47,593 bases of DNA from Deltaproteobacteria bacterium (GTDB lineage: Bacteria > Myxococcota > B64-G9), in NCBI GenBank assembly GCA_019314375.1, contig JAFCZJ010000026.1, positions 1 through 47,593 on the forward strand. Direction: 5' to 3'. How positions within the stretch are numbered: position 1 is the stretch's first letter; the number at the start of each line of letters is the position of its first letter. Below the pieces are notes generated by a model. The model did no database searches. It saw nothing but the letters and a program-made list of their open reading frames with translations, and was not told the origin of the DNA. A program made the position numbers and the translations under genes. This document shows positions 34,500 to 42,898 of the stretch, one piece after another.

Positions 34500-35420
34500 T
34501 CAAAAAGTTGCAGTTCCCTCGAATAAGCCATCGACCATCCCGGGCAGTTCCCCGCGCTTCAGCAGCGCCTGGCATTCGTCCTCGCCCGCCAGCGCCGTCA
34601 GCGACAAACGGTCCGCGGCCCAGTCGGCTCCGAAACGCTGAGTGGCGCTTGCCTTCATGGCCTCGAAGACCTTCTCGGCGTATCCTTTGCGCTCGGGCAA
34701 AACGAGCGCTATCCGCCTGGCACCCGCCAGCAAAGGCGTCCAATCCTCGTGCCAGTGATCGATGGTGCGCAGCATGCCCAGCACCGCGGCTTTTCCGGCC
34801 GCGGCCTGCGCCAAACACAACCAATCGATCGGCCCCTCCCCGATGAGCAGATTTTCATGCCTGCCCGGAAGCGGAAGATCGCTTCGGCCGCTGTTGAGCC
34901 CCAGCAAGGTCGGCTGCTCGGCTGAAAGCTGCCGCATGCAGTTGTCGGCGGGAGACTTCGAGATGGGCTTGTATAGTTGCCAGAGCCAACCCAAGGGATG
35001 GGCTGCGTCCGCCTCCCAGGCCGGTGCCACCAGGCCCTCGGCGTGGATCGGCATGGTCTCGCTACTCGACACCTCCCGCTTGAGGAATTGGATGGCCTGG
35101 TGCTCATCGCAAATCGGCCACCACATGTGTGCATCCCTGGTAAAGAAACCAGTCGCGACGCGCTCCGGTGGCGGGAGGGCTTCTATCATTTGCTTGAACC
35201 GGGTCATCGCCGGTCGCCAGTCGCGAAAGCCCAAGGCATGGGCGAGATCCGGATTGAGCCCACGCTCGGCCAGCCAGGTCAAGGCCCGCTCGGTGAGCTC
35301 CAGCGGCTCAAGCACTTCCCACAGCCGGGCCATGAAATCCAATCGGATCACCCGGGCCTGATCGGCCGGCGGGGAGCGATAAGCATGCCTCCAGTCCTTT
35401 TTTCCATTCATGTTTGCCAT
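34500..35420 (-). CDS. Primase-core-like protein with degenerate Toprim, third gene of hipBA operon
   Basis: This 306-residue protein reads like the DnaG/phage primase catalytic core without zinc finger or helicase domain. It has ALTWLAERGLNPDLAHALGF (compare YLxxRGi of primases), MWWPICDEHQAIQFLKRE (compare PIrDxxGxxxGFxxR), a KSPADN segment, then a Toprim domain from about residue 188. The first Toprim motif is kept: EGPID with Glu195 and Asp199. The second (DxD) is replaced by LVLPERKGYAEKVFEAM, so metal-dependent catalysis is doubtful. The C-terminus (AGEDECQALLKRGEL) resembles the KDxNDxL end of Toprim primases. The ATG abuts the hipA stop with no gap. Role unknown; it might be a target, a decoy or a regulator of HipA. 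Confidence 0.65.
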   Translation of the reverse strand: MANMNGKKDWRHAYRSPPADQARVIRLDFMARLWEVLEPLELTERALTWLAERGLNPDLAHALGFRDWRPAMTRFKQMIEALPPPERVATGFFTRDAHMWWPICDEHQAIQFLKREVSSSETMPIHAEGLVAPAWEADAAHPLGWLWQLYKPISKSPADNCMRQLSAEQPTLLGLNSGRSDLPLPGRHENLLIGEGPIDWLCLAQAAAGKAAVLGMLRTIDHWHEDWTPLLAGARRIALVLPERKGYAEKVFEAMKASATQRFGADWAADRLSLTALAGEDECQALLKRGELPGMVDGLFEGTATF

Positions 35421-36671
35421 TCAATCCTCCAGCAAGTCCAGACAACGCCGAGCTCGGCGGCGCAGCGGGCGCTGCACCATCTGCAAAATCGGATGTTCGC
35501 CGTAGGCGACCTGGAATGCCGCGGCCTGTTCCCTGGCCAGGCGGGGCAAATCCTCGGCCAGGTGCCGCACCTCGCCCAGGAGGAATGCGCGACCCAGGCC
35601 CACGCGCTCGGCCAGGCGTTCCCAGTGGGCCCGCGCCACCTGCCCCGGATCCGCCTGCCCGCCCACGGCCATGGCCGCGCGCCGGTCCAAACGACGATAG
35701 GCGGCGGTGCAAACCAGATCGTAAAAGGGCGCCAGGCGCGGGCGGCCTGGGCCTTCGTAAATCAAGGAGATGTTCTTGGCGTGGCCGTCGGCGTTGCCGA
35801 CGAGCAGGTTAAAAATCAGCCACCCGAGAAGCTGCTCGATGTCGGGCAGGGGCTCGGCGCTCACCCTTTCGAGCAGGGCAAAGCAGTCTTCGAAACCGGG
35901 CCCGCCCTCCTGTTCGTACTTACGATGATGGGAGAACCCCAAGGCCTGGCAGAAGTCCTCCTGATGGAGACGTCGCAGGCGGCCCTCGTCCGCACGCCGA
36001 TCGTAGCGACGGATCAGCGCCACCTCCTGCCCACCCAGGCGGATGAGCCGCGTCTCGGCCACTCGCAAACCGGCGGCCGCCGCCAGCATGTTGCAATAGA
36101 CCTCGTTGGCGGGCAGGTGAACGAAGTCCTGGCCGCCGAACTTGAGCAAGTGGCTGCTGGCGGCACCCGACGCGGGCAAGGCGGGCTTGCCGCCCGGGAG
36201 CAACACCGGCAGCTTGTCCTGGGCACCCGCCAGGCTCAGACGCAGGCGGCCGTCTTCGACCAGGGCGGCGAAGACCGGCGGGGAGGCCAGCAGTCGTTTC
36301 CAGCGGGCCGGACTCAGCTTGCGCGGCGGGCCGCCCTTCGCCCCGGGTTGCTCGCCCGGGGGAAGGATCTGCAAGGCACCGGCGCAGTCGGCACCCAAGG
36401 CCGAAAGCAAGGCAAAGTCGTTGTCGACGGACAGGCCCATGCGCTCCGCCAAGGACTGGCGAATGAAGCCTTCCGGCAGAAGGTTGGCGAAAAAATGGGC
36501 GACGGCCGGGCCGCCCTGCTCGCCTTCGGCCAGGGGGATGGAAAGCGACAAGGCGAAGGCCCCCTCCCGTGCGAGCCAGTCGGCGGCATAGACGAAACGT
36601 AGCGCCTCCCCTTCCCGCCACAGGCTTCCGACGGGCTCGTCTTCGTACCAGAGATGCAGGGACTCGCTCAT
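35421..36671 (-). CDS. hipA: HipA-family Ser/Thr kinase toxin
   Basis: This 416-residue protein has the HipA N-terminal domain (PVGSLWREGEALRFVYAADWL, FFANLLPEG) and the kinase-like C-terminal domain. The flexible P-loop with its autophosphorylation Ser is RLSLAGAQDKLPV (Ser146). The catalytic Asp is in FNLLVGNADGHAKNISL (Asp295), and the metal Asp in PFYDLVCT (Asp318). All key residues are present, so kinase activity is expected. E. coli HipA phosphorylates GltX to induce dormancy; the target here is unknown. I chose ATG 36671, which overlaps the hipB stop by 4 bp. The frame continues to 36932 but that part overlaps hipB. Confidence 0.92.
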   Translation of the reverse strand: MSESLHLWYEDEPVGSLWREGEALRFVYAADWLAREGAFALSLSIPLAEGEQGGPAVAHFFANLLPEGFIRQSLAERMGLSVDNDFALLSALGADCAGALQILPPGEQPGAKGGPPRKLSPARWKRLLASPPVFAALVEDGRLRLSLAGAQDKLPVLLPGGKPALPASGAASSHLLKFGGQDFVHLPANEVYCNMLAAAAGLRVAETRLIRLGGQEVALIRRYDRRADEGRLRRLHQEDFCQALGFSHHRKYEQEGGPGFEDCFALLERVSAEPLPDIEQLLGWLIFNLLVGNADGHAKNISLIYEGPGRPRLAPFYDLVCTAAYRRLDRRAAMAVGGQADPGQVARAHWERLAERVGLGRAFLLGEVRHLAEDLPRLAREQAAAFQVAYGEHPILQMVQRPLRRRARRCLDLLED

Positions 36672-36919
36672 GGGGCCCCATCCCTGTCGCGGGGATCGGC
36701 CAGCCGCAATTCCAAGCCCAGGCGATGGATGACAAGCATGACCTTGCCCAACTCCAGGCCGGCCTTGCCCCGCTCCAGCTCGGAGAGAAAACGAACGCCC
36801 ACGCCCGCCAGGCCCGCTGCCCGGGCCTGATTCATACCCAGGGCCTTGCGCTTCCGCCGCAGCAACCGGCCCAACTCGGCCGGCGTACTGATTTTCCCGT
36901 ACGGGATTATTTCGCTCAT
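36668..36919 (-). CDS. hipB: HipB-like antitoxin/repressor (helix-turn-helix)
   Basis: This 83-residue protein has a Cro/C1-type helix-turn-helix (ELGRLLRRKRKALGMNQARAAGLAGVGVRFLSELERGK), as in HipB, and a short C-terminal tail (ELRLADPRDRDGAP). I chose ATG 36919 with GGAG 7 bp upstream; an ATG at 36976 in frame lies at the -10 region and would start before the predicted transcript. Operator 1 lies inside the first codons, encoding IPYGKI. It should bind the three TTTTCCCGTACGGGAAAA-type palindromes and repress the operon. Confidence 0.88.
   Translation of the reverse strand: MSEIIPYGKISTPAELGRLLRRKRKALGMNQARAAGLAGVGVRFLSELERGKAGLELGKVMLVIHRLGLELRLADPRDRDGAP
36892..36906. promoter_or_regulatory. 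HipB operator 1 (inside hipB codons 5-9)
   Basis: TTTTCCCGTACGGGA, dyad centre 36900.5. It lies in the 5' coding part of hipB. Confidence 0.8.
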
Positions 36920-36940
36920 CTCGGGGCTCCAATCCTCAAA

Positions 36941-36956
36941 TTTTCCCGTTCGGGAA
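36941..36956. promoter_or_regulatory. HipB operator 2 (at the transcription start)
   Basis: TTTTCCCGTTCGGGAA, centre 36949.5. It directly follows the -10 element and should cover +1. Confidence 0.85.
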
Positions 36957-36957
36957 T

Positions 36958-36986
36958 ATTTAAGAGGATTTCCCAAGATCTGTCAA
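36958..36986 (-). promoter_or_regulatory. hipBA promoter
   Basis: On the minus strand TTGACA (36986-36981) is a perfect -35, the spacer is 17 bp and TTAAAT (36963-36958) is the -10. The leader to the hipB ATG is about 30 nt. Confidence 0.75.
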
Positions 36987-36989
36987 ACT

Positions 36990-37007
36990 TTTTCCCGTAC
37001 GGGAAAA
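36990..37007. promoter_or_regulatory. HipB operator 3 (upstream of the -35)
   Basis: TTTTCCCGTACGGGAAAA, centre 36998.5, perfect palindrome. It lies 3 bp upstream of the -35. It also lies in the region feeding the divergent aldehyde oxidoreductase operon. Confidence 0.85.
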
Positions 37008-37085
37008 TCCCAAGCTTCGGGCCCCCAAGGAAACCTAAGGACGTAGATTCCAAATTGTGATATTTAACGGCCCATGGAGGTGGTC

Positions 37086-38957
37086 ATGTCCACGGGTTTT
37101 CATGGCAAGATTCTGTTTGTCGATCTGAGCCGGGGCTCAGGTGAAATCAAGACCTTCCACGAGGATTTCTATCGCAAGTACTTAGGCGGTGGGTCTTTCG
37201 GTGCCTATTTCCTGCTCAGGGACGCGCCGAAGGATACGGACCCCTTGAGCCCGGACAACATCCTGACCCTTGCCCCTTCCGTGACCACTGGGGCCGCCGT
37301 TTCCGGCGTGAGTCGCTGTTGTCTTTCGGCCTTGAGTCCTTTGACCGATATGGTGGCGGACAGTCAGTCGGGCGGCTCCATCGGACCCAACATTAAAAAA
37401 GCGGGCTTGGACGCCATCGTCATCAAAGGCCGGGCGAACAAGCCTTCTTACCTCTACATCGAAGACGGACAGTGGGAACTCAAGGACGCGAGTGCTTTCA
37501 CCGGCAAGCCGGTGACCGAAGTACACAAGGCGCTCACGGACATCCACGGCAAGGCCCGACTCAGCATCGCTCAATGCGGTCCGGCAGGCGAAAAGCTGGT
37601 GCGCTTCGCCTGCGTCATGGTCGACGCCAACGACGTTTTCGGCCGCACGGGCTTGGGTGCCGTCTTCGGCTCCAAAAACCTGCGGGCCATCGTGGTGCGC
37701 GGCACGGGTCAGGTCCCCTTTGCGGATTCCGATCGACTGAAGGAATTGGCCAGGCTGGCCAGCAAGCGACTGCCCGATGCCGGCTTTCCCACCACCCTGC
37801 GGGCTCACGGTACACCGGGCGTTGTCAGCGCCCAGGCCTCGGGCGGCAACCTGGCCACCCACAATTACTCCAAGTCCTTCCACCCGGAGCACGCCAAGTT
37901 GGACGGCGCGACCTACGACGAGGTTCTGGGGGCGGGGGAAACCACTTGCTTCGGTTGCGTGGTGCGCTGCCGCAAAAAAGTCCGCGCCGAAAAACCCTAT
38001 CCCTTGACCGACGACCTGGGTGGGCCCGAGTTCGAGACCCTGGGCCTCTTGGGCTCCAATTTGGACATCACCGATCCCGCGGCCGTCGCCCGCGCCAGTC
38101 AGATGTGCGGCGAATATGGCTTCGACACGATCACCATGGGCGGCATCGCCGGCTACGTCTTCGAATGCCTGGAAAAAAACCTCATCCCGAAAGATGCGGT
38201 GAATGGAAAATCACTAAAATTCGGCGATGCGGAGAGCCTCTTCTGGCTCATCGAGCAGGTGGGCACGCGTCAAGGAATTGGAGACGTGCTGGCCGAAGGA
38301 CCGCAAAAAGCCGCCGCCCATTTTGGACCCGAAACCGAGCCCTACGCCATCCAGGTCAAAAATCAGGGCCTGGCCGTCCACATGCCCCAGGTCAAACCCA
38401 GCCAGGCCCTGATGTACGCAGCCTGCCCCATCGGACCCGACCACCAAAGTTGCGAACACGACTGGCTTCTGGCCTCGAACGCGGAAGACGCGCGATCCTT
38501 GGGCATCATCGGTCGCGGCGACTTCGCCTCCACCGGCCTGCCCAAGGTGCGCATGACGGTCTACGGACAATTTTACTACAGCTTGCTGGACAACCTGAGC
38601 CTCTGCCAATTCTGCTGGGGACCGGGCAACCTCTTCACGCTGCGGGAACTGGAAGATCTGGTCCGCGCCACCACGGGCTGGCAGGTCACCCTCTGGGAAT
38701 TGATGAAGGCCGGCGAACGCCGGGTCACCATGCAACGACAATTGAACGCCCGGCGAGGCTACGGCCGCGAACACGATGTGCTGCCCAAGCGCCTCTATGA
38801 ACCGCTGCCCGACGGACCCAAAGCCGGTCAACACGTAAATGCCGACAAATTCCCCACCATGTTGAAGCAATTCTACGGCATGATGGGCTGGGATCCGGAA
38901 ACAGGCCGTCCCACGATGGGCAAGTTGGTGGAGCTGGGCCTGGACTGGACAATTTAG
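37086..38957 (+). CDS. aor: Aldehyde:ferredoxin oxidoreductase (tungsten family)
   Basis: This 623-residue enzyme interconverts aldehydes and carboxylic acids with ferredoxin, using a tungsto- or molybdo-bispterin and one 4Fe-4S cluster. The N-terminal domain (GFHGKILFVDLSRGSGEIK, YLGGGSFGAYFLLRD) and the cofactor regions (DSQSGGSIGPNIKKAGLDAIVIKG, DVFGRTGLGAVFGSKNLRAIVV) are typical. The cluster ligands are CFGCVVRC (C-x2-C-x3-C) and a distal Cys in LSLCQFCWG. ATG 37086 follows GGAGG; the ATG 12 bp earlier overlaps that site. First of six same-strand genes. It implies an anaerobic or micro-oxic lifestyle. Confidence 0.93.
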   Translation: MSTGFHGKILFVDLSRGSGEIKTFHEDFYRKYLGGGSFGAYFLLRDAPKDTDPLSPDNILTLAPSVTTGAAVSGVSRCCLSALSPLTDMVADSQSGGSIGPNIKKAGLDAIVIKGRANKPSYLYIEDGQWELKDASAFTGKPVTEVHKALTDIHGKARLSIAQCGPAGEKLVRFACVMVDANDVFGRTGLGAVFGSKNLRAIVVRGTGQVPFADSDRLKELARLASKRLPDAGFPTTLRAHGTPGVVSAQASGGNLATHNYSKSFHPEHAKLDGATYDEVLGAGETTCFGCVVRCRKKVRAEKPYPLTDDLGGPEFETLGLLGSNLDITDPAAVARASQMCGEYGFDTITMGGIAGYVFECLEKNLIPKDAVNGKSLKFGDAESLFWLIEQVGTRQGIGDVLAEGPQKAAAHFGPETEPYAIQVKNQGLAVHMPQVKPSQALMYAACPIGPDHQSCEHDWLLASNAEDARSLGIIGRGDFASTGLPKVRMTVYGQFYYSLLDNLSLCQFCWGPGNLFTLRELEDLVRATTGWQVTLWELMKAGERRVTMQRQLNARRGYGREHDVLPKRLYEPLPDGPKAGQHVNADKFPTMLKQFYGMMGWDPETGRPTMGKLVELGLDWTI

Positions 38958-38980
38958 CTAACCGAGCAAGGATTGAACCC

Positions 38981-40957
38981 ATGGATCCGCGAGACCAGGA
39001 ACTGGCCGAGCTGAAGGCCGAGCTTGAACGCGCCAAGCTTTCCGAGGCCAAGTATCGAGCCATTTTCGATGCCGCACCCGCCGGCATCGCCATCCACGAT
39101 GCGGACACGGGTCAGTTTTTGGATGTCAATCGCTGCATCATCCAAATGTCCGGCATGGCCGATCTCACGGAACAAAACTTCAATAATCTGGGGATTTCTC
39201 CCCCTTTTGACAACGAAACAGCATTAGGCAAAGTTCACCTCGCCGCTTTGGGCAAACCCCAAACATTTGAGTGGAAAAATTTCAAAGCCGCCGGTGAAGA
39301 CCTCTGGATGGAGGTCCACCTGCAGGGTCTGGATCTGGGTGGCGTCCGCCGGGTCCTGGCCATTGTGCGGGACATCACCCATCGCAAGGCCTCCGAGCTG
39401 CGTCTGGCCGAAAGCGAAGAGCGCTATCGCCTGCTGGTCGAGAATCTCGATGACATGGTCTTCATGCTTGATCCCATCGGTAACTTCACATTCGTCAGCC
39501 AGGCCCTGAAAGAGTTCTCGGACTTTGAGCAAAAAGAGGTGGTCGACCACAGCTTCGCCGATTTCGCCTTGCCCGAGGATCTGCCGATGCTGGCCTCCGA
39601 GTTTTTGCGCTGCCTCTCAGGCGAACACGTGGTGGCCGAGTTCCGCGTTCGAGTCAAGGACGGTTCCATCCACCATGTGCACACTTCGTCCAGACCCATT
39701 CTGCGCAAGGACGGCAGCTGCGAGCAAGTGCTGGGCGTGATGACTGATCTCACCGAGCGAAAAAAAAACGAAGAGGCCAAACGCCTATTGGAAGAACAAC
39801 TGCACCACTCGCAGAAAATGGAGGCCCTGGGTCGCCTCGCGGGCGGCGTGGCCCACGATTTCAACAACCTGCTCTTTGTCATCCTCAATCACACCGCCAT
39901 GTTAGGCGAAGATCTGGACGCTGAAGACCCAAAACACAAGAGCACCCAACAGATCGAAAAAGCGGTTGAAGCAGCCAGCAACCTGACCCGCCAGCTGCTG
40001 GACTTCTCCCGACGTCAAACCATCAAGCCCAGGGTGCTGGACCTGCACCAGGTGCTCGACGAGTTGGCTGACATGCTGCGACGCATCGTGGGCGAGGACG
40101 TCAATCTGGAGTTCGTGAAAGACGAGGACATCGGCCCCATCAAGGCGGATTCGGGCCGCCTTGGCCAGGTCCTCATGAACCTGGTGGTCAACGCCCGCGA
40201 CGCCATGCCGCAAGGCGGATCGCTCCGCATTGAGACCCACAGCCTGGACCTGGACCCAAGTGCAAACTTTCCCGCTTTGAAACCGGGTCCCCACGTCATG
40301 CTGTCGGTTACAGACAGCGGCTCGGGCATGTACGAGGCTGTGCGTGAACACGCTTTCGAGCCTTTTTTTACCACCAAACCCGGTGCCCAGGGCACGGGTC
40401 TGGGCTTGAGCACGGCCTACTCGGTGATCAGACAATTCCACGGAGACATCCAGCTCGAATCCAAAACAGGCCATGGCACCACCGTACGCATCCTCTTGCC
40501 GGTGACCCATGAGCAGGCCGACGCCATCCCGGAGCAAAGAGTGCAAGTCACGCCTCGGGTGGAAGGCAAATCCATCTTGCTGGTCGAGGACGAACCCATC
40601 GTCCGAGATCTGGTAAAAGAAATGCTGCTTGACTTCGGCACCCGGGTCTTGAGCTTCGACTCAGCCGAGGCAACTCTGGCCGACGACCGAGTCCTCAGAG
40701 ATCAATTCGATCTGCTGATCACCGACGTCATTCTGCCCGGGATCAGCGGCGGTGCCCTCGCCCAAAAATTGCAAGCACGCTCACCGGATCTGGCGGTGCT
40801 CTATATCTCAGGCTACACCGGAGACGCCATCGCCAAACAAGGTCTCTCAGAGGAAGACATCATCCTGCTGCAAAAGCCCTTTCGGGTAAGCGATTTGCTG
40901 ACCAAGATCCATCAAGCTCTAGCCCGCAACACAAATACGCAAGGAGAGCCGACGTGA
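38981..40957 (+). CDS. PAS-PAS hybrid sensor histidine kinase with receiver domain
   Basis: This 658-residue protein has no transmembrane segment, so it is cytoplasmic. Two PAS domains lie at about 20-135 and 143-260 (ILxDIT/VMTDLTER ends). The dimerisation domain follows, with His292 in GGVAHDFNNLL. The ATPase domain has Asn404 in NLVVNARDAMP, DSGSGM, FEPFFTTK and GTGLGLST. The receiver domain (about 530-650) has Asp582 in LLITDVILPG and Lys632 in QKPF. No separate output regulator is nearby, so the phosphate must pass elsewhere, or the receiver is internal control. Its stop overlaps the alcohol dehydrogenase GTG (GTGA). Confidence 0.92.
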   Translation: MDPRDQELAELKAELERAKLSEAKYRAIFDAAPAGIAIHDADTGQFLDVNRCIIQMSGMADLTEQNFNNLGISPPFDNETALGKVHLAALGKPQTFEWKNFKAAGEDLWMEVHLQGLDLGGVRRVLAIVRDITHRKASELRLAESEERYRLLVENLDDMVFMLDPIGNFTFVSQALKEFSDFEQKEVVDHSFADFALPEDLPMLASEFLRCLSGEHVVAEFRVRVKDGSIHHVHTSSRPILRKDGSCEQVLGVMTDLTERKKNEEAKRLLEEQLHHSQKMEALGRLAGGVAHDFNNLLFVILNHTAMLGEDLDAEDPKHKSTQQIEKAVEAASNLTRQLLDFSRRQTIKPRVLDLHQVLDELADMLRRIVGEDVNLEFVKDEDIGPIKADSGRLGQVLMNLVVNARDAMPQGGSLRIETHSLDLDPSANFPALKPGPHVMLSVTDSGSGMYEAVREHAFEPFFTTKPGAQGTGLGLSTAYSVIRQFHGDIQLESKTGHGTTVRILLPVTHEQADAIPEQRVQVTPRVEGKSILLVEDEPIVRDLVKEMLLDFGTRVLSFDSAEATLADDRVLRDQFDLLITDVILPGISGGALAQKLQARSPDLAVLYISGYTGDAIAKQGLSEEDIILLQKPFRVSDLLTKIHQALARNTNTQGEPT

Positions 40958-42093
40958 AAACCCGCTTCAATTTCCCAACCCGCATTCTCTTTGGTGAAGG
41001 CGTCTTGTCCGATTTGGCGACCGAGTGTCAGGCGCTTGGCTGCAAACGCCCCCTGCTGGTCACCGACGCCGGCCTGATGACCACCAGCATTCCCGAACAA
41101 GTCTTAGATGTTCTCAAGCAAGCAGGACTCAAAGCCCAAATCTTCTCGGCCGTCTCACCCAACCCCGACGCCGATCAAGTAGACGCCGGGGCAAAGGCCT
41201 ATCAAGCGCACAACGCCGACGGCATCGTGGCCCTCGGCGGCGGCAGCCCCATGGATGCGGGCAAGGCCATCCAGATCCGCATCAACCATCACGACCCCCT
41301 GGAATCCTACGACGACCTCATCGGCGGGGACGCCAAAATTACAGGCGCGCTCCCGCCCCTGCTGGCCATGCCCACCACGGCGGGCACCGGTTCCGAGGTC
41401 TCCCGCTCCGCCGTCATCACAGTGGCGGCCGCCGGCCGCAAGGTGGTCCTCTTCAGCCCGCGGCTCATGCCGAATGTGGCCATCTGCGATCCCGCCCTGA
41501 CCCTGGGCCTGCCGCCACGCATCACGGCCGAAACCGGCATGGACGCATTAAGCCACTCCTTGGAGGCTTATCTATCCAAGGGCTACCACCCCATGGCCGA
41601 CGCGATTGCATTAGAAGCCATCGCCATGGTCTCCAGACATTTACCCATGGCCGTGGCCAAGGGAAGCGACATGCAAGCCCGCACCGAGATGCTCATGGCG
41701 TCCACCATGGGTTCCGTGGCCTTCCAAAAAGGCCTGGGGGTCATCCACTCCCTGGCCCATCCCCTGTCCTCGGTCAGCGGTGTATCCCACGGCCTGGCCA
41801 ACGCCATCATGATGCCCGCGGCCCTGCGATTCAACGCAGAGGCCGTACCCGATCGCGTGATCCGTGTGGCCCGAGCCTTGGGTGCCGACGAGGCCACATC
41901 CGAAGGCGCGGCCTCTGCCGTGGAGTCCATGATGGATCGCATCGGCCTGCCCAAAAAACTAAGCGAGGCCGGCGTCACCCTGGAGCAGATGGACAGCCTG
42001 GTGGAAAAAGCCATGCAGGACGGCTGCCATGGCAGCAATCCGCGAGAATGCACCGACACGGACATGAAGGCCCTCTTTTTGGCCGCCATGTAG
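40954..42093 (+). CDS. Iron-containing alcohol dehydrogenase
   Basis: This 379-residue group III dehydrogenase reduces aldehydes to alcohols, or the reverse, with NAD(P)H. It starts FNFPTRILFGEGVL, has the dinucleotide loop VALGGGSPMDAGKAI, and PTTAGTGSEVSRSAVI. Metal ligands are in TGMDALSHSLEAYL (Asp and His) and IHSLAHPLSSVSGVSHGLANA (two His). The start is GTG 40954, coupled to the kinase stop with GGAG upstream. Next to an aldehyde:ferredoxin oxidoreductase it completes an acid-aldehyde-alcohol route. Confidence 0.94.
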   Translation: MKTRFNFPTRILFGEGVLSDLATECQALGCKRPLLVTDAGLMTTSIPEQVLDVLKQAGLKAQIFSAVSPNPDADQVDAGAKAYQAHNADGIVALGGGSPMDAGKAIQIRINHHDPLESYDDLIGGDAKITGALPPLLAMPTTAGTGSEVSRSAVITVAAAGRKVVLFSPRLMPNVAICDPALTLGLPPRITAETGMDALSHSLEAYLSKGYHPMADAIALEAIAMVSRHLPMAVAKGSDMQARTEMLMASTMGSVAFQKGLGVIHSLAHPLSSVSGVSHGLANAIMMPAALRFNAEAVPDRVIRVARALGADEATSEGAASAVESMMDRIGLPKKLSEAGVTLEQMDSLVEKAMQDGCHGSNPRECTDTDMKALFLAAM

Positions 42094-42111
42094 TCCAGGA
42101 AAGGAAAGTTC

Positions 42112-42867
42112 GTGCCCCCAATTCAAGCCATCTCATTTGATCTCTGGGACACGGTTTTTATCGACGATTCGGACGAGCCCAAGCGAGCCGCCGCAGGTCA
42201 GCCACCCAAGCCCCAAGCGCGTCGTGATTTGATGCATCAAGCCCTTGAGTCCATCGCTCCGATGGATCGCGACTTGGTGAACTGCGCCTACGACACATCG
42301 GACGCCGCCTTTCGCCAGGTCTGGCACGAGCAGCACGTCACCTGGTCGGTGGCCGAACGCCTGGGCGTGACCTTGAACGGCCTGGGTCAAAAGCTCCCCG
42401 ATGAAACTTTTGACAAGCTGGTCAAAAAACACGAGCGCATGGAACTGGAACACAAACCGGATCTGGTGCCCGGCGTCGAGAAAGCCCTTTTGGCCTTGCG
42501 CGCGCGCTACCGCCTGGTGGTCATCTCCGACGCCATCTTCTCCCCGGGCTGGGCACTCAGGGAACTGCTGATCCACTACCATTTGTTGCAGCATTTTTCA
42601 GGGTTCGTTTTCTCCGACGAAGCCGGTGCCAGCAAACCGGCTCCGGAGCTCTTCCACCGCGCCGCCGATCTGGCAAATTGCGAGGTCGAAGAGCTGGTCC
42701 ACATCGGCGACCGGGAACACAACGACATCGCCGGACCCAAGGCGGTTGGAGCCCGGGCCGTGCTGCTGACCGCAGCCGTGGACCGGGGCAGTCAGGCCAG
42801 CCAAGCAGACGCGATCTGCAAGAATTACGACCAACTGCCGGACATCCTGCACAGCATGGAGCTTTGA
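42112..42867 (+). CDS. HAD-superfamily hydrolase
   Basis: This 251-residue protein has the HAD motifs: nucleophile Asp10 in ISFDLWDTVF, the Ser/Thr loop LVVISDA, the Lys of GASKPAPELF and the acidic loop HIGDREHNDIAGPKAVG. The helical cap lies between residues 25 and 120. Substrate unknown, likely a small phosphate ester. The start is GTG 42112 after AGGAAAGG; the gene is 18 bp after the dehydrogenase. Together with the OPA-type transporter downstream it suggests organophosphate handling. Confidence 0.88.
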   Translation: MPPIQAISFDLWDTVFIDDSDEPKRAAAGQPPKPQARRDLMHQALESIAPMDRDLVNCAYDTSDAAFRQVWHEQHVTWSVAERLGVTLNGLGQKLPDETFDKLVKKHERMELEHKPDLVPGVEKALLALRARYRLVVISDAIFSPGWALRELLIHYHLLQHFSGFVFSDEAGASKPAPELFHRAADLANCEVEELVHIGDREHNDIAGPKAVGARAVLLTAAVDRGSQASQADAICKNYDQLPDILHSMEL

Positions 42868-42898
42868 ACAAGCATCCTCACCGCAAAGGGAGATCATC

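Noticed and set aside
35421-36932. Long form of hipA starting at 36932
   Set aside because: The extra 87 residues are read through hipB in another frame and are Gly/Arg/Pro-rich; ATG 36671 overlaps the hipB stop in the usual way.
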